From the NCBI RefSeq assembly GCF_003248505.1, contig NZ_QFOA01000065.1, positions 1 through 19,314 on the forward strand: DNA of 19,314 bases, written 5' to 3'. A program made the translations under genes and the position numbers. Within the stretch, counting starts at the first letter, position 1; every line of letters begins with the position of its first letter. Below, piece by piece: positions 6,364-13,430 of this stretch. Under the pieces are notes generated by a model. The model did not search any database, was not told the DNA's origin, and saw only the letters and a list, made by a program, of their open reading frames with translations. This stretch comes from Sphingobium sp. (GTDB taxonomy: Bacteria > Pseudomonadota > Alphaproteobacteria > Sphingomonadales > Sphingomonadaceae).

Positions 6364-8145
6364 TCAGCCTGCCAGCCCTTCCGCCTTCTCCGCGAGTTCC
6401 AGCCACCTCTCCTCCGCCGCATCCTTTTCCTCCCGCGCCTTGCCTATGGCGTCGGTCAAAGCTGCAAAACGGCCAGGATCGCGGGTGTAGAGCGCCGGAT
6501 CCGCCAGTGCTTCCTCGTCACGGGCGATGGCCGCTTCCAGTTCCTCAATCTGTTTCGGCAACAGGTCGAGGTCGCGCTGGTCCTTGTAGGTCAGCTTGGC
6601 GGATGCGGGCCGGGGCGGCGACGCGGGCGCGGCTTCCTTCTTCTGCGTTTTCGACGCACGCCGGGGATCGCGCTTGGCGATCCAGTCGGCATAGCCGCCG
6701 ACGATAACGTCCACCGTGCCTGACCCATCGAGGCCCAGCGTGACAGTCACCGTGCGGTCGAGGAAATCGCGGTCGTGGCTGACGATCAGCACCGTGCCGT
6801 CATAATCCGCAATCACTTCCTGAAGCAGGTCGAGCGTTTCCAGATCGAGATCGTTGGTCGGCTCGTCAAGCACGAGAAGGTTGGATTCGCGGGCGAATTC
6901 GCGCGCGAACAACAGGCGCGACCGTTCGCCGCCCGACAGCGTCCCGACCTTCGCCTCCGCCAGCGAGGGGTCGAACAGAAAGTCCTTGAGATAACCATGG
7001 ACATGTTTGCGCACGCCGCGCACGTCGATCCAGTCGCCGCCCTCGGCCAACACGTCGCGGACGCTCTTGTCGCCCTGCATCAGGCTGCGCTGCTGATCGA
7101 TGAAGATCATGTCGAGCGTCTTTGCCTGGCTGATCTCTCCGCTGTCCGGCGCCAGTTCGCCAGTCAGCAACCTCAACAGCGTCGATTTGCCCGCGCCATT
7201 GCCACCGACGATGCCGATCCGGTCGCCGCGCTGCACGCGCAGGGAAAAATCGTCGATGATCGTCCGGTCGCCGAAGGATTTGGAGACATGCTCGGCCTTG
7301 ATAACGCTTTTCGTCTTGCTGTCGTCGCTGGCGACGGCCAGCTTGGCGGTCCCCTGAGGCCCCTGCATCGCGGCCCGCTGCGCGCGCATTTCCCACAATT
7401 TGGCAAGCCGCCCCTGATTGCGCTTGCGCCGCGCCGTGACGCCGCGTTCGAGCCAGTGCGCCTCGATCTTGAGCTTGGCGTCCAGCTTCTCGGCCGCGCG
7501 CGCCTCTTCGGCAAAGACCGCTTCCATCCATTGCTCGAAGCTGCCGAAACCGACCTCGTTGCGGCGCATCGCCCCGCGGTCGAGCCAGAGCGTCTGGCGC
7601 GTCAGACGGGTCAGGAAAGCGCGGTCGTGGCTGATGACGATGAACGCCCCATTGTAGCGCGCAAGCCAGTTTTCCAGCCAGTCGATCGCGGCGATATCGA
7701 GATGGTTGGTCGGTTCGTCGAGCAACAGCAGGTCCGGCTCGCTGGCCAGGGCGCGGGCGATGGCGGCGCGGCGCCGCTCGCCCCCGCTCGCCGTCTTCGC
7801 CTCGCGCGATAGATCGATGCCGAGTTGGTCGGCGATCGCTTCGACTTCGTGGGCGGGCGGCGCAAAATCGCCTGCGAGCGCGAAATCGTGCAGCGTGGCG
7901 AAGGCCGTCACGTCCGGGTCCTGCTCCAGCGTGATGACGCGGGCACCCGGCTGGACCGCCCTTGTGCCCTCGTCCGCTTCCACCTGTCCGCCCAGCAGTT
8001 TCAGAAGCGTCGTCTTGCCTGCGCCGTTGCGACCGATCAGTGCGAGCCTGTCGCGTGCGCCGACATGGATGTCGATGTGTCGGAACAGCCAGTGCGTACC
8101 TTGCGAGAGGCCGAGATTTTCGAACGAGAGGATGGGAGCAGCCAT
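6364..8145 (-). CDS. uup: ABC-F ATPase, Uup family
   Basis: Uup-type ABC-F proteins are soluble tandem ATPases with no membrane partner. Uup binds DNA and ribosomes and has been linked to precise transposon excision and ribosome function. The 593-aa product has ABC domain 1 with Walker A GRNGAGKT (38-45), signature ASGGERRR and Walker B LLLLDEPTNHLD. A charged linker with Arg/Lys-rich helices follows. ABC domain 2 has GGNGAGKST, LSGGERSR and LLVLDEPTNDLD. The carboxyl end is a helical coiled-coil extension (KQIEELEAAIARDEEAL), which separates Uup from shorter ABC-F members. The first signature has Ala in place of the usual Leu. The ATG at 8143-8145 (MAAPILSFENLGLSQG) fits the family; the frame is open to a GTG at 8196. 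It is the first gene of the probable uup-bamD-recN-ligA run. Confidence 0.93.
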   Translation of the reverse strand: MAAPILSFENLGLSQGTHWLFRHIDIHVGARDRLALIGRNGAGKTTLLKLLGGQVEADEGTRAVQPGARVITLEQDPDVTAFATLHDFALAGDFAPPAHEVEAIADQLGIDLSREAKTASGGERRRAAIARALASEPDLLLLDEPTNHLDIAAIDWLENWLARYNGAFIVISHDRAFLTRLTRQTLWLDRGAMRRNEVGFGSFEQWMEAVFAEEARAAEKLDAKLKIEAHWLERGVTARRKRNQGRLAKLWEMRAQRAAMQGPQGTAKLAVASDDSKTKSVIKAEHVSKSFGDRTIIDDFSLRVQRGDRIGIVGGNGAGKSTLLRLLTGELAPDSGEISQAKTLDMIFIDQQRSLMQGDKSVRDVLAEGGDWIDVRGVRKHVHGYLKDFLFDPSLAEAKVGTLSGGERSRLLFAREFARESNLLVLDEPTNDLDLETLDLLQEVIADYDGTVLIVSHDRDFLDRTVTVTLGLDGSGTVDVIVGGYADWIAKRDPRRASKTQKKEAAPASPPRPASAKLTYKDQRDLDLLPKQIEELEAAIARDEEALADPALYTRDPGRFAALTDAIGKAREEKDAAEERWLELAEKAEGLAG

Positions 8146-8287
8146 GGCGGTGCAGCTAGGCGCTCGGGCGGATGCGGGCAAGTACCATGGAACCACAAAG
8201 CTGTCGGACGGCTTTCAACGCAAGACAGCGTCGGTTCATCGCAGGCGTTCCAAATGGATCGTACTACCGCAGAGGAGACCATAACCC

Positions 8288-9016
8288 ATGAAATCCGCTT
8301 TCGCCCTAATGGCGCTGGGCGCAGCCGCGCTTCCCATGGCCGCCCTGGCACAGACCAGCGTCACCATCGCCGAAACCGCTCCGGTCGTGACATTGAACGT
8401 GACCGAAAGCGTCGAAGCCGCACCCGATGTGGCAACGGTCGGCACGGGCGTGCAGACTCGCGCGCAGACCGCACAGGCGGCGATGCAGCAAAATGCCGCG
8501 CAGACAGAAAAGCTGATCGCGGCATTGGCAAAAGCCGGCATCGCCAAGAAGGATATCCAGACGAGCGGCATCAACCTCAACGCCCAATATGACTACAACA
8601 ATAATAACGGCCAATCGTCGACACCGCGGTTCATCGGCTACGAAGCGTCGAACCAGCTGACCGTCAAGCTGCGCGACATCAAGCGGGTGGGCGCATCGCT
8701 CGATGCGATGGTGGCAGCAGGCGCGACCAATCTCTTCGGTCCGAGCTTCTCGATCGACGATCCCTCGCCCCTGCTGGTCCAGGCACGCGGCCAGGCTTTG
8801 AAGAGTGCGAAGGCGCAAGCGGATTTCTACGCACAGGCGGCAGGCTATCGCTCGGCGCGGCTGGTTTCGATCAGCGAAAGCAACAGCGGCGGTCAGCCCC
8901 CCATGCCGATGATGGTGCGCAGTTTCAAGGCGGACGCGGCACCTGCCACACCGGTGGAGCCGGGCCAGGTCAGCGCATCGGTAACGCTGAGCGTTCAGTA
9001 CGCCCTCGAAAAATAA
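8288..9016 (+). CDS. SIMPL domain (DUF541) periplasmic protein
   Basis: SIMPL/DUF541 proteins are exported proteins of mostly unknown biochemical role; some relatives have been linked to oxidative stress tolerance. The 242-aa product begins with a clear signal peptide (MKSAFALMALGAAALPMAALA, cleavage near Ala21). The mature part holds one SIMPL domain: a block with LNVTESVEAAPDVATVGTGV, the central GIAKKDIQTSGINLNAQYDY, YEASNQLTVKLRDIKRVG, and the C-terminal ARLVSISESNSGG. A short Asn-rich stretch follows QYDY. A GGAG ribosome-binding site lies 10 nt before the ATG. It is divergent from uup (142 nt apart) and is followed by a stem-loop. A functional link to the neighbouring two-component system is not shown. 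Confidence 0.9.
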   Translation: MKSAFALMALGAAALPMAALAQTSVTIAETAPVVTLNVTESVEAAPDVATVGTGVQTRAQTAQAAMQQNAAQTEKLIAALAKAGIAKKDIQTSGINLNAQYDYNNNNGQSSTPRFIGYEASNQLTVKLRDIKRVGASLDAMVAAGATNLFGPSFSIDDPSPLLVQARGQALKSAKAQADFYAQAAGYRSARLVSISESNSGGQPPMPMMVRSFKADAAPATPVEPGQVSASVTLSVQYALEK

Positions 9017-9022
9017 GAACTT

Positions 9023-9055
9023 ACGGGCGGCAAGGCGTATCGACTTACCGCCCGT
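9023..9055 (+). terminator. Probable transcript-end hairpin after the SIMPL gene
   Basis: ACGGGCGG (9023-9030) and CCGCCCGT (9048-9055) form a perfect 8-bp GC-rich stem. After one C/A mismatch three further pairs (AAG/CTT) extend it, leaving a 9-nt loop. It starts 7 nt after the SIMPL stop codon. The 3' side (CAATTC) has no good T-tract, so it may terminate poorly or serve as a 3'-end stabiliser that separates this gene from the PepSY and two-component genes. Confidence 0.55.
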
Positions 9056-9088
9056 CAATTCATCCGGCTGCCATTCACCACCTGTTCA

Positions 9089-9427
9089 ATGCGGCGCAGC
9101 TATGCCATTCCCATGATTATGAAGTGGAAAAGTCTGGCTGCGGCGGTCGGCACAGCGACTGCGATGATTTTCACCGTGCCGGTTGCCGACGCAAGCAACC
9201 GACGCGACGAGCAGGACGCCGCTCGCCGCGCCATGCTGGACGGACAGGTCATGCCCTTCGCCATGATCAAACGCCGCGTCGATGCGGCGGTGGGCGGAGC
9301 CACCTATGTGGGTAGCGAATTCGACCCGTCCTCCAACCGCTACCGCCTCAAATATGTGAAAGACGGTAAGGTGATGTGGGTTGATGCCGACGGGCGAACA
9401 GGCGATATCATCGGCATGGCGCGCTGA
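9089..9427 (+). CDS. Small exported PepSY-domain protein
   Basis: PepSY domains are short periplasmic modules often found beside, or in, sensor kinases and peptidases; the presumed role is inhibition or ligand sensing. The product is up to 112 aa. A signal-peptide-like segment (MKWKSLAAAVGTATAMIFTVPVADA) is followed by one PepSY-like unit: AMLDGQVMPFAMIKRRVDAA, then a strand with YRLKYVKDGKVMWVDAD and the closing GRTGDIIG, the usual end of the fold. The start is uncertain: ATGs at 9089, 9113 and 9119 are in frame, none has a good ribosome-binding site, and the last gives the neatest signal peptide. It sits 48 nt upstream of the response-regulator gene on the same strand, so it is probably part of that operon and may modulate the kinase. 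Confidence 0.82.
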   Translation: MRRSYAIPMIMKWKSLAAAVGTATAMIFTVPVADASNRRDEQDAARRAMLDGQVMPFAMIKRRVDAAVGGATYVGSEFDPSSNRYRLKYVKDGKVMWVDADGRTGDIIGMAR

Positions 9428-9475
9428 TCCGCACGCCTGCGTAACGATCGTCATAACAGAAACGGAAAGAGGCCC

Positions 9476-10141
9476 ATGCGTCTGCTGATCATCGAGGATG
9501 AACCGAACCTGGGTCAGCAACTCAGGTCAACATTGGAGGGCGCAGGCTATGCCGTCGACCTTGCGACCGACGGCGAGGACGGGCATTTCCTCGGTTCGAC
9601 CGAAAGCTACGACGCCGTGGTACTGGACCTTGGCCTCCCCACTATCGACGGGCTTACCGTCCTCGACAAGTGGCGCAAAGAAGGGCGCAGCTTTCCCGTC
9701 CTGGTGCTGACCGCGCGCGACAGCTGGTCCGACAAGGTCGCGGGGCTCGATGCGGGCGCGGACGATTATCTCGCCAAACCGTTCCAGAGCGAGGAACTGA
9801 TCGCCCGCCTGCGCGCGCTCATCCGGCGCGCATCGGGCAACGCGTCGAGCGAACTGACTGCCGGTGACGTCCGGCTCGACACGCGGTCGGGCAAGGTGAC
9901 GCTGAAGGGCGATCCGGTGAAGCTCACGGCGCAGGAATATAAGCTGCTGTCTTACCTGCTGCACCACAAGGGCAAGGTCGTCAGCCGGACGGAGTTGATC
10001 GAGCATATCTACGACCAGGATTTCGACCGCGACTCCAATACGATCGAGGTGTTCGTGACGCGCATCCGCAAGAAGCTGGGCGCAGATGTCATCACAACGA
10101 TCCGGGGCCTTGGCTACAGTCTGGACGAGCCGGGGCGGTAA
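9476..10141 (+). CDS. OmpR/PhoP-family response regulator
   Basis: This is a DNA-binding response regulator of the OmpR/PhoB class, phosphorylated by a sensor kinase and then binding direct-repeat operators as a dimer. In 221 aa, the receiver domain (1-118) has the acidic pair in EDE (residues 7-9), the phospho-acceptor Asp51, Thr79 and Lys101 (LAKPF). A winged-helix domain (about 128-218) ends TTIRGLGYSLDE. The segment LTARDSWSDKVAGLDAGADDY closely resembles PhoP, so a PhoP-like role is likely, though the signal is unknown. A purine-rich GGAAAGAGG precedes the ATG. The kinase gene follows after 18 nt and a PepSY gene lies 48 nt upstream. Confidence 0.95.
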   Translation: MRLLIIEDEPNLGQQLRSTLEGAGYAVDLATDGEDGHFLGSTESYDAVVLDLGLPTIDGLTVLDKWRKEGRSFPVLVLTARDSWSDKVAGLDAGADDYLAKPFQSEELIARLRALIRRASGNASSELTAGDVRLDTRSGKVTLKGDPVKLTAQEYKLLSYLLHHKGKVVSRTELIEHIYDQDFDRDSNTIEVFVTRIRKKLGADVITTIRGLGYSLDEPGR

Positions 10142-10159
10142 GCTACCGGCCCTGTCCCG

Positions 10160-11518
10160 ATGGACGTTCCTCCCCCCACGACCGTTCGCTCCACCGGGTC
10201 CATCAGTCGGCGGATGATCGGTATCGCGGCGCTGTGGATCAGCGTGCTGCTGATCGGAGGCGGCGTGGCGCTGGACAGGGTTCTGAGCGCCGCCATCACG
10301 CGCAATTTCGACGACGGCATGAACTATGTGCTGACCGCGATGATCGCCGCGTCGGAAATCGGCCCGGATGGCGAGGTGTTGTTCAACCGCGAACTGGCCG
10401 ATCAGCGTTTCCTCGAACCCAATAGCGGCCTTTACTACCAGATCAGCGCGCTAGGCCATGAGGACTGGCGCTCGCGCTCGCTCTGGGATCGGGCCCTTCG
10501 CCCCCGGTCCGATCATCGCGACGGGCAGATGCACGTTTATGACAGCAAGCAGTTTCCAGGCGAGGACCTGCGTATCATGGAGCGCACGGTGATCTTGCCG
10601 GGGTCCAACACGCGCTGGCTGTTCATGGTCGGCCAAGCGCGCGAGGGACTGGACGTGCAGATCAAGACTCTGCGGTCGACCCTGTTCAAAAGCTTCTCTC
10701 TGCTGGCTATCGGGCTGTTCGTATTGGCGAGCCTGCAAACCATCTACGGGCTTCGCCCCTTGCGCAAGGTTCGCCTGGCCATCGTGAGCATGCGCCGCGG
10801 CGAGGCGAGCCGCGTGACCGGGCCGATGCCAGCCGAGGTGTTGCCCATGGTGGAGGAACTTAACGCCCTCCTCTCCCACAACGAAAAACAGGCGGAGGAG
10901 GCGCGCACCCATGCAGGCAACCTTGCCCATGCGCTCAAGACGCCGCTCACCGTCATCATGAATGCCGCGACCGCTCAGGCGCCCGATCTGGGCGAGACGG
11001 TCGTGCGCGAAGCCACGACGATGCGGCGGCAGGTCGACCATCACCTCGCGCGCGCCCGCGCGGTCGGGCGGCGCGGCGCGGCGCATAGTCGCGCAGAAGT
11101 GTGGACAAGCCTGACCGCAGTCGAGCGCGCGGTTCAGCGACTCTACCCCGACGCGCGGATCGACATGGACGGCGACAAGAGCGCCGCCGTGCGCGTCGAA
11201 CGGCAGGATCTCGACGAGATGCTCGGCAACCTTATTGAAAACGCCGCGAAATATGGCGGCGGCAGCGTCTTTGCGACGGTAGGCCGCGCGTCGGGCATGG
11301 TCGAGATCATGATCGAGGACGATGGCATGGGCATCCCGGAAGCCGACCGCGTACGCATCTTCGACCGAGGCGTTCGCCTCGATTCGGGAAAACCCGGCAC
11401 AGGCCTTGGCCTCGCCATCGTGCGCGACGTCGCCGAAATATACGGCGGCACTGTCGCGCTGGAGGAGAGCGAGGATTTAGGCGGATTGCTGGTGCGCCTG
11501 CGCTTGCCGACTGCGTGA
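10160..11518 (+). CDS. Membrane sensor histidine kinase, partner of the PhoP-like regulator
   Basis: This inner-membrane kinase autophosphorylates on histidine and passes the phosphate to the regulator encoded 18 nt upstream. In 452 aa: a short cytoplasmic tail, TM1 (about 20-42), a periplasmic sensor of about 130 residues, TM2 (about 178-196), a HAMP-like linker (LRPLRKVRLAIVSMRRGE), the H-box NLAHALKTPL with His257, the N-box LGNLIENAAKY (Asn361), G1 IEDDGMGIP, F-box RIFDRG and G2 GTGLGLAIV. The order and the AHALKTP form resemble PhoQ-type kinases. The sensor lacks the acidic cluster of enterobacterial PhoQ, so its ligand cannot be read from sequence. It converges with the porin gene, with 4 nt between stop codons. 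Confidence 0.95.
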   Translation: MDVPPPTTVRSTGSISRRMIGIAALWISVLLIGGGVALDRVLSAAITRNFDDGMNYVLTAMIAASEIGPDGEVLFNRELADQRFLEPNSGLYYQISALGHEDWRSRSLWDRALRPRSDHRDGQMHVYDSKQFPGEDLRIMERTVILPGSNTRWLFMVGQAREGLDVQIKTLRSTLFKSFSLLAIGLFVLASLQTIYGLRPLRKVRLAIVSMRRGEASRVTGPMPAEVLPMVEELNALLSHNEKQAEEARTHAGNLAHALKTPLTVIMNAATAQAPDLGETVVREATTMRRQVDHHLARARAVGRRGAAHSRAEVWTSLTAVERAVQRLYPDARIDMDGDKSAAVRVERQDLDEMLGNLIENAAKYGGGSVFATVGRASGMVEIMIEDDGMGIPEADRVRIFDRGVRLDSGKPGTGLGLAIVRDVAEIYGGTVALEESEDLGGLLVRLRLPTA

Positions 11519-11522
11519 CGAT

Positions 11523-12947
11523 TCAGTAATTCCACTGGAGCTGAGTGCGCAACACGTCGCCTTCGGCACGACCGACCCGCCGCTCGTCCGCTTCGGCACG
11601 CTTCATCCTTGCATAGGCGATGGTGAGTTCGAGCGCCTTGATAGGCTGCCATTCGACGCCAAGCTCGATTTCGTCAGTTTCCAGACGCGGCGCGTTGGTC
11701 GCGGCCTTCCATCCGCCGCGATACGTCTGCCAACGAACATAGGGCGTCAAGGTGCCCCAATCGTCGTCCGTCAGGTGCAGCATCGTCTGAATGTAGCCAC
11801 CCTTCACCTTCCTCGATTCGATCGACTGGCTCAGCCGATCGAATTCCGGCCCCTTCCCCCAATTCCATTCCGCCTGGATTCCGAACGGTTGAGGATAGAG
11901 TATTGCGTGCAGACCTACCCGATTATCCCGGTAGGCAGCCGTGCTGATGACGCCGCTGCGCAGTTCAGGCTGCACTCTATTGTGCATCGCCGACCCGCCG
12001 ATCTCCACCACTTGCCCTGCCAATGCGTCGCCCAGCCCATCCAATGCAAAGGGCCAGGTCGCGAACGCGACCTTCATCAGGCCGTCATTCTGTTCCGTCC
12101 GATTGGTCCCCTGTCCGTTGAACACACCGAGACCGAAGGCGCCATAGTTGCCGAACAGCTTCTGCCCATCCTTCGCCAACCGATCCCAGATATGCTGGAC
12201 CGAAAGCGGCGTATAATAGGCGACGATGCCAAGGTCGCGCTCACTGGGCACGGCGCTGTTGATGGCGTCGCTTCGGTCCAGTGGAACGCGGTTGGACGAC
12301 GACTGCATATTTTCCCAGCCATAGGGCACCTTGGACTGCCCGAACCGCAGCCGCAGCGTTCGATTCTCGTCAGCGAAGACGTCCACATAAGCGTCGCGCA
12401 ACTGAAGGAAATTCTCGCGCCGTTCGGTGCCGGCCTGATTATTGACGGCCGAGGCGAAATCGGATTGCAGGTAGAGCGATACGCGATCCGATATATCCCC
12501 CTGCACTGCAAGGCGCACCCGGCGCAGCGAGAAATTCCCACGCTCGTTCAAGGACGCGTCATGCACCGATCGCAACCGCGCCTGTCCCGCCGGCGCGGTC
12601 TTGTCGCCGGACAGGATCGCGTTGTATCGCATCTGGGTGTAACCGCGCAGCGAAAGCCCGTGCGATTTGGACTTGCTCTTGTCCGGCTCTGCCGCTGCCG
12701 ACACCGGCTGTTGTGGAGCCGCAGCCGTTGAGGCCGTTACGACGGGCGCCGCCCCCGGCGATGCAGGGGCGTTTGTGGTCACGGCAGGCTTGGCGGAGGC
12801 CAGTGCTGCGGTCAGCGCCTGAACCTGCGCCTTCAAGTCGTCGATCTGACGCTGGAGTTCGCTGTTGGTTTGCGCACTTGCCGGATCTGGCGATAACGCC
12901 AGCGCACTGACGAGATATGCTGCGCTGCGTATAGGTGATCGGATCAT
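11523..12947 (-). CDS. OprO/OprP-type outer-membrane porin
   Basis: The product resembles the OprO/OprP family of 16-stranded trimeric porins; the founding Pseudomonas members favour phosphate or polyphosphate. In 474 aa there is a signal peptide (cleavage near Ala25), then a short coiled coil (NSELQRQIDDLKAQVQALTA) typical of these porins, an Ala/Pro/Thr-rich linker, and a barrel with alternating strands. Blocks such as SLRRVRLAVQGDISDRVSLY, RLRFGQSKVPYGWEN and SERDLGIVAYY are family landmarks. The last residue is Tyr, an aromatic end suited to BAM recognition. The ATG at 12945-12947 gives the signal peptide. Substrate selectivity cannot be decided here, but the phased repeat array just upstream fits phosphate-type control. 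Confidence 0.88.
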   Translation of the reverse strand: MIRSPIRSAAYLVSALALSPDPASAQTNSELQRQIDDLKAQVQALTAALASAKPAVTTNAPASPGAAPVVTASTAAAPQQPVSAAAEPDKSKSKSHGLSLRGYTQMRYNAILSGDKTAPAGQARLRSVHDASLNERGNFSLRRVRLAVQGDISDRVSLYLQSDFASAVNNQAGTERRENFLQLRDAYVDVFADENRTLRLRFGQSKVPYGWENMQSSSNRVPLDRSDAINSAVPSERDLGIVAYYTPLSVQHIWDRLAKDGQKLFGNYGAFGLGVFNGQGTNRTEQNDGLMKVAFATWPFALDGLGDALAGQVVEIGGSAMHNRVQPELRSGVISTAAYRDNRVGLHAILYPQPFGIQAEWNWGKGPEFDRLSQSIESRKVKGGYIQTMLHLTDDDWGTLTPYVRWQTYRGGWKAATNAPRLETDEIELGVEWQPIKALELTIAYARMKRAEADERRVGRAEGDVLRTQLQWNY

Positions 12948-12977
12948 GGACGCCCCGTGAAGTTCGGTGACGCGACT

Positions 12978-13028
12978 ATGTCCGTTTGATGAAATACAAA
13001 TGACTTTTATGCTTCATTTATATGACAT
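12978..13028 (-). promoter_or_regulatory. 11-bp-phased AT-rich repeats, Pho-box-like, upstream of the porin
   Basis: Read on the minus strand toward the porin, successive 7-mers spaced by 4 AT-rich bases are ATGTCAT (13022-13028), ATGAAGC (13011-13017), AAGTCAT (13000-13006), ATTTCAT (12989-12995) and CGGACAT (12978-12984). Four of the five agree with the PhoB unit CTGTCAT at five or six of seven positions, and the 11-bp period is that of PhoB/OmpR-class direct repeats. The array ends 31 nt before the porin ATG, leaving room for a -10 (for example CATAGT). PhoB is the first candidate; the adjacent PhoP-like regulator is the second. No binding evidence is available. Confidence 0.6.
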
Positions 13029-13076
13029 CGACCCGTGACTTGCCTTCTACCGCCCGGCCTGCAAAGCGTCGTGACC

Positions 13077-13430
13077 ATGCGGCGGCATCTCTATCTTGTC
13101 GGTGGGTTCGTTTCGCTGGGCCTGGGAACGGCAGGGGCCGTCCTCCCGCTACTGCCCACCGTTCCCTTCATGATCCTTGCGGCGTTCTGCTTCGCACGGT
13201 CCAATCCGCGCCTCGAAGCGAAGCTGCTCGATCATCCGCACCTCGGCCCGCATATCAGGCGATGGCGCGAACGGGGCGCCATCAGTCGCAGGGGGAAGAA
13301 AGCCGCATCGGCCGCATTTGCCTTCAGCGTCGCGCTGGCGTTGCTGTTCTCACCCTGGCCCTGGTGGCTGATTCCGGTTGCTGCCGCACTGATCGGCGGC
13401 AGCTGGATCTGGACCCGACCTGAGGGCTGA
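13077..13430 (+). CDS. YbaN / DUF454 family inner-membrane protein
   Basis: This is a small integral membrane protein of the YbaN (DUF454) family, whose biochemical role is unknown. In 117 aa the hallmark block GLGTAGAVLPLLPTVPFMIL is followed by AAFCFARSNPRLEAKLL (35-51). One long or two short hydrophobic segments span about 5-40, a basic cytoplasmic stretch (RRWRERGAISRRGKK) follows, and two hydrophobic segments span about 76-112. The ATG at 13077 (MRRHLYLVGGF) matches the family start; the frame also opens at GTG 13071 and GTG 13035. It is divergent from the porin, and its upstream region is shared with the phased repeat array. Its stop codon abuts that of phaZ with no base between. Confidence 0.87.
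   Translation: MRRHLYLVGGFVSLGLGTAGAVLPLLPTVPFMILAAFCFARSNPRLEAKLLDHPHLGPHIRRWRERGAISRRGKKAASAAFAFSVALALLFSPWPWWLIPVAAALIGGSWIWTRPEG

Noticed and set aside
6320..6406. A longer bamD start at 6406
   Set aside because: It would overlap uup by 43 nt and put about 29 non-signal residues before the lipoprotein signal peptide.
3917..6490. An 857-codon plus-strand open frame antisense to recN and bamD
   Set aside because: It lies opposite two well-recognised genes, has no family resemblance, and is explained by the strong GC bias of codon positions, which keeps opposing frames free of stops.
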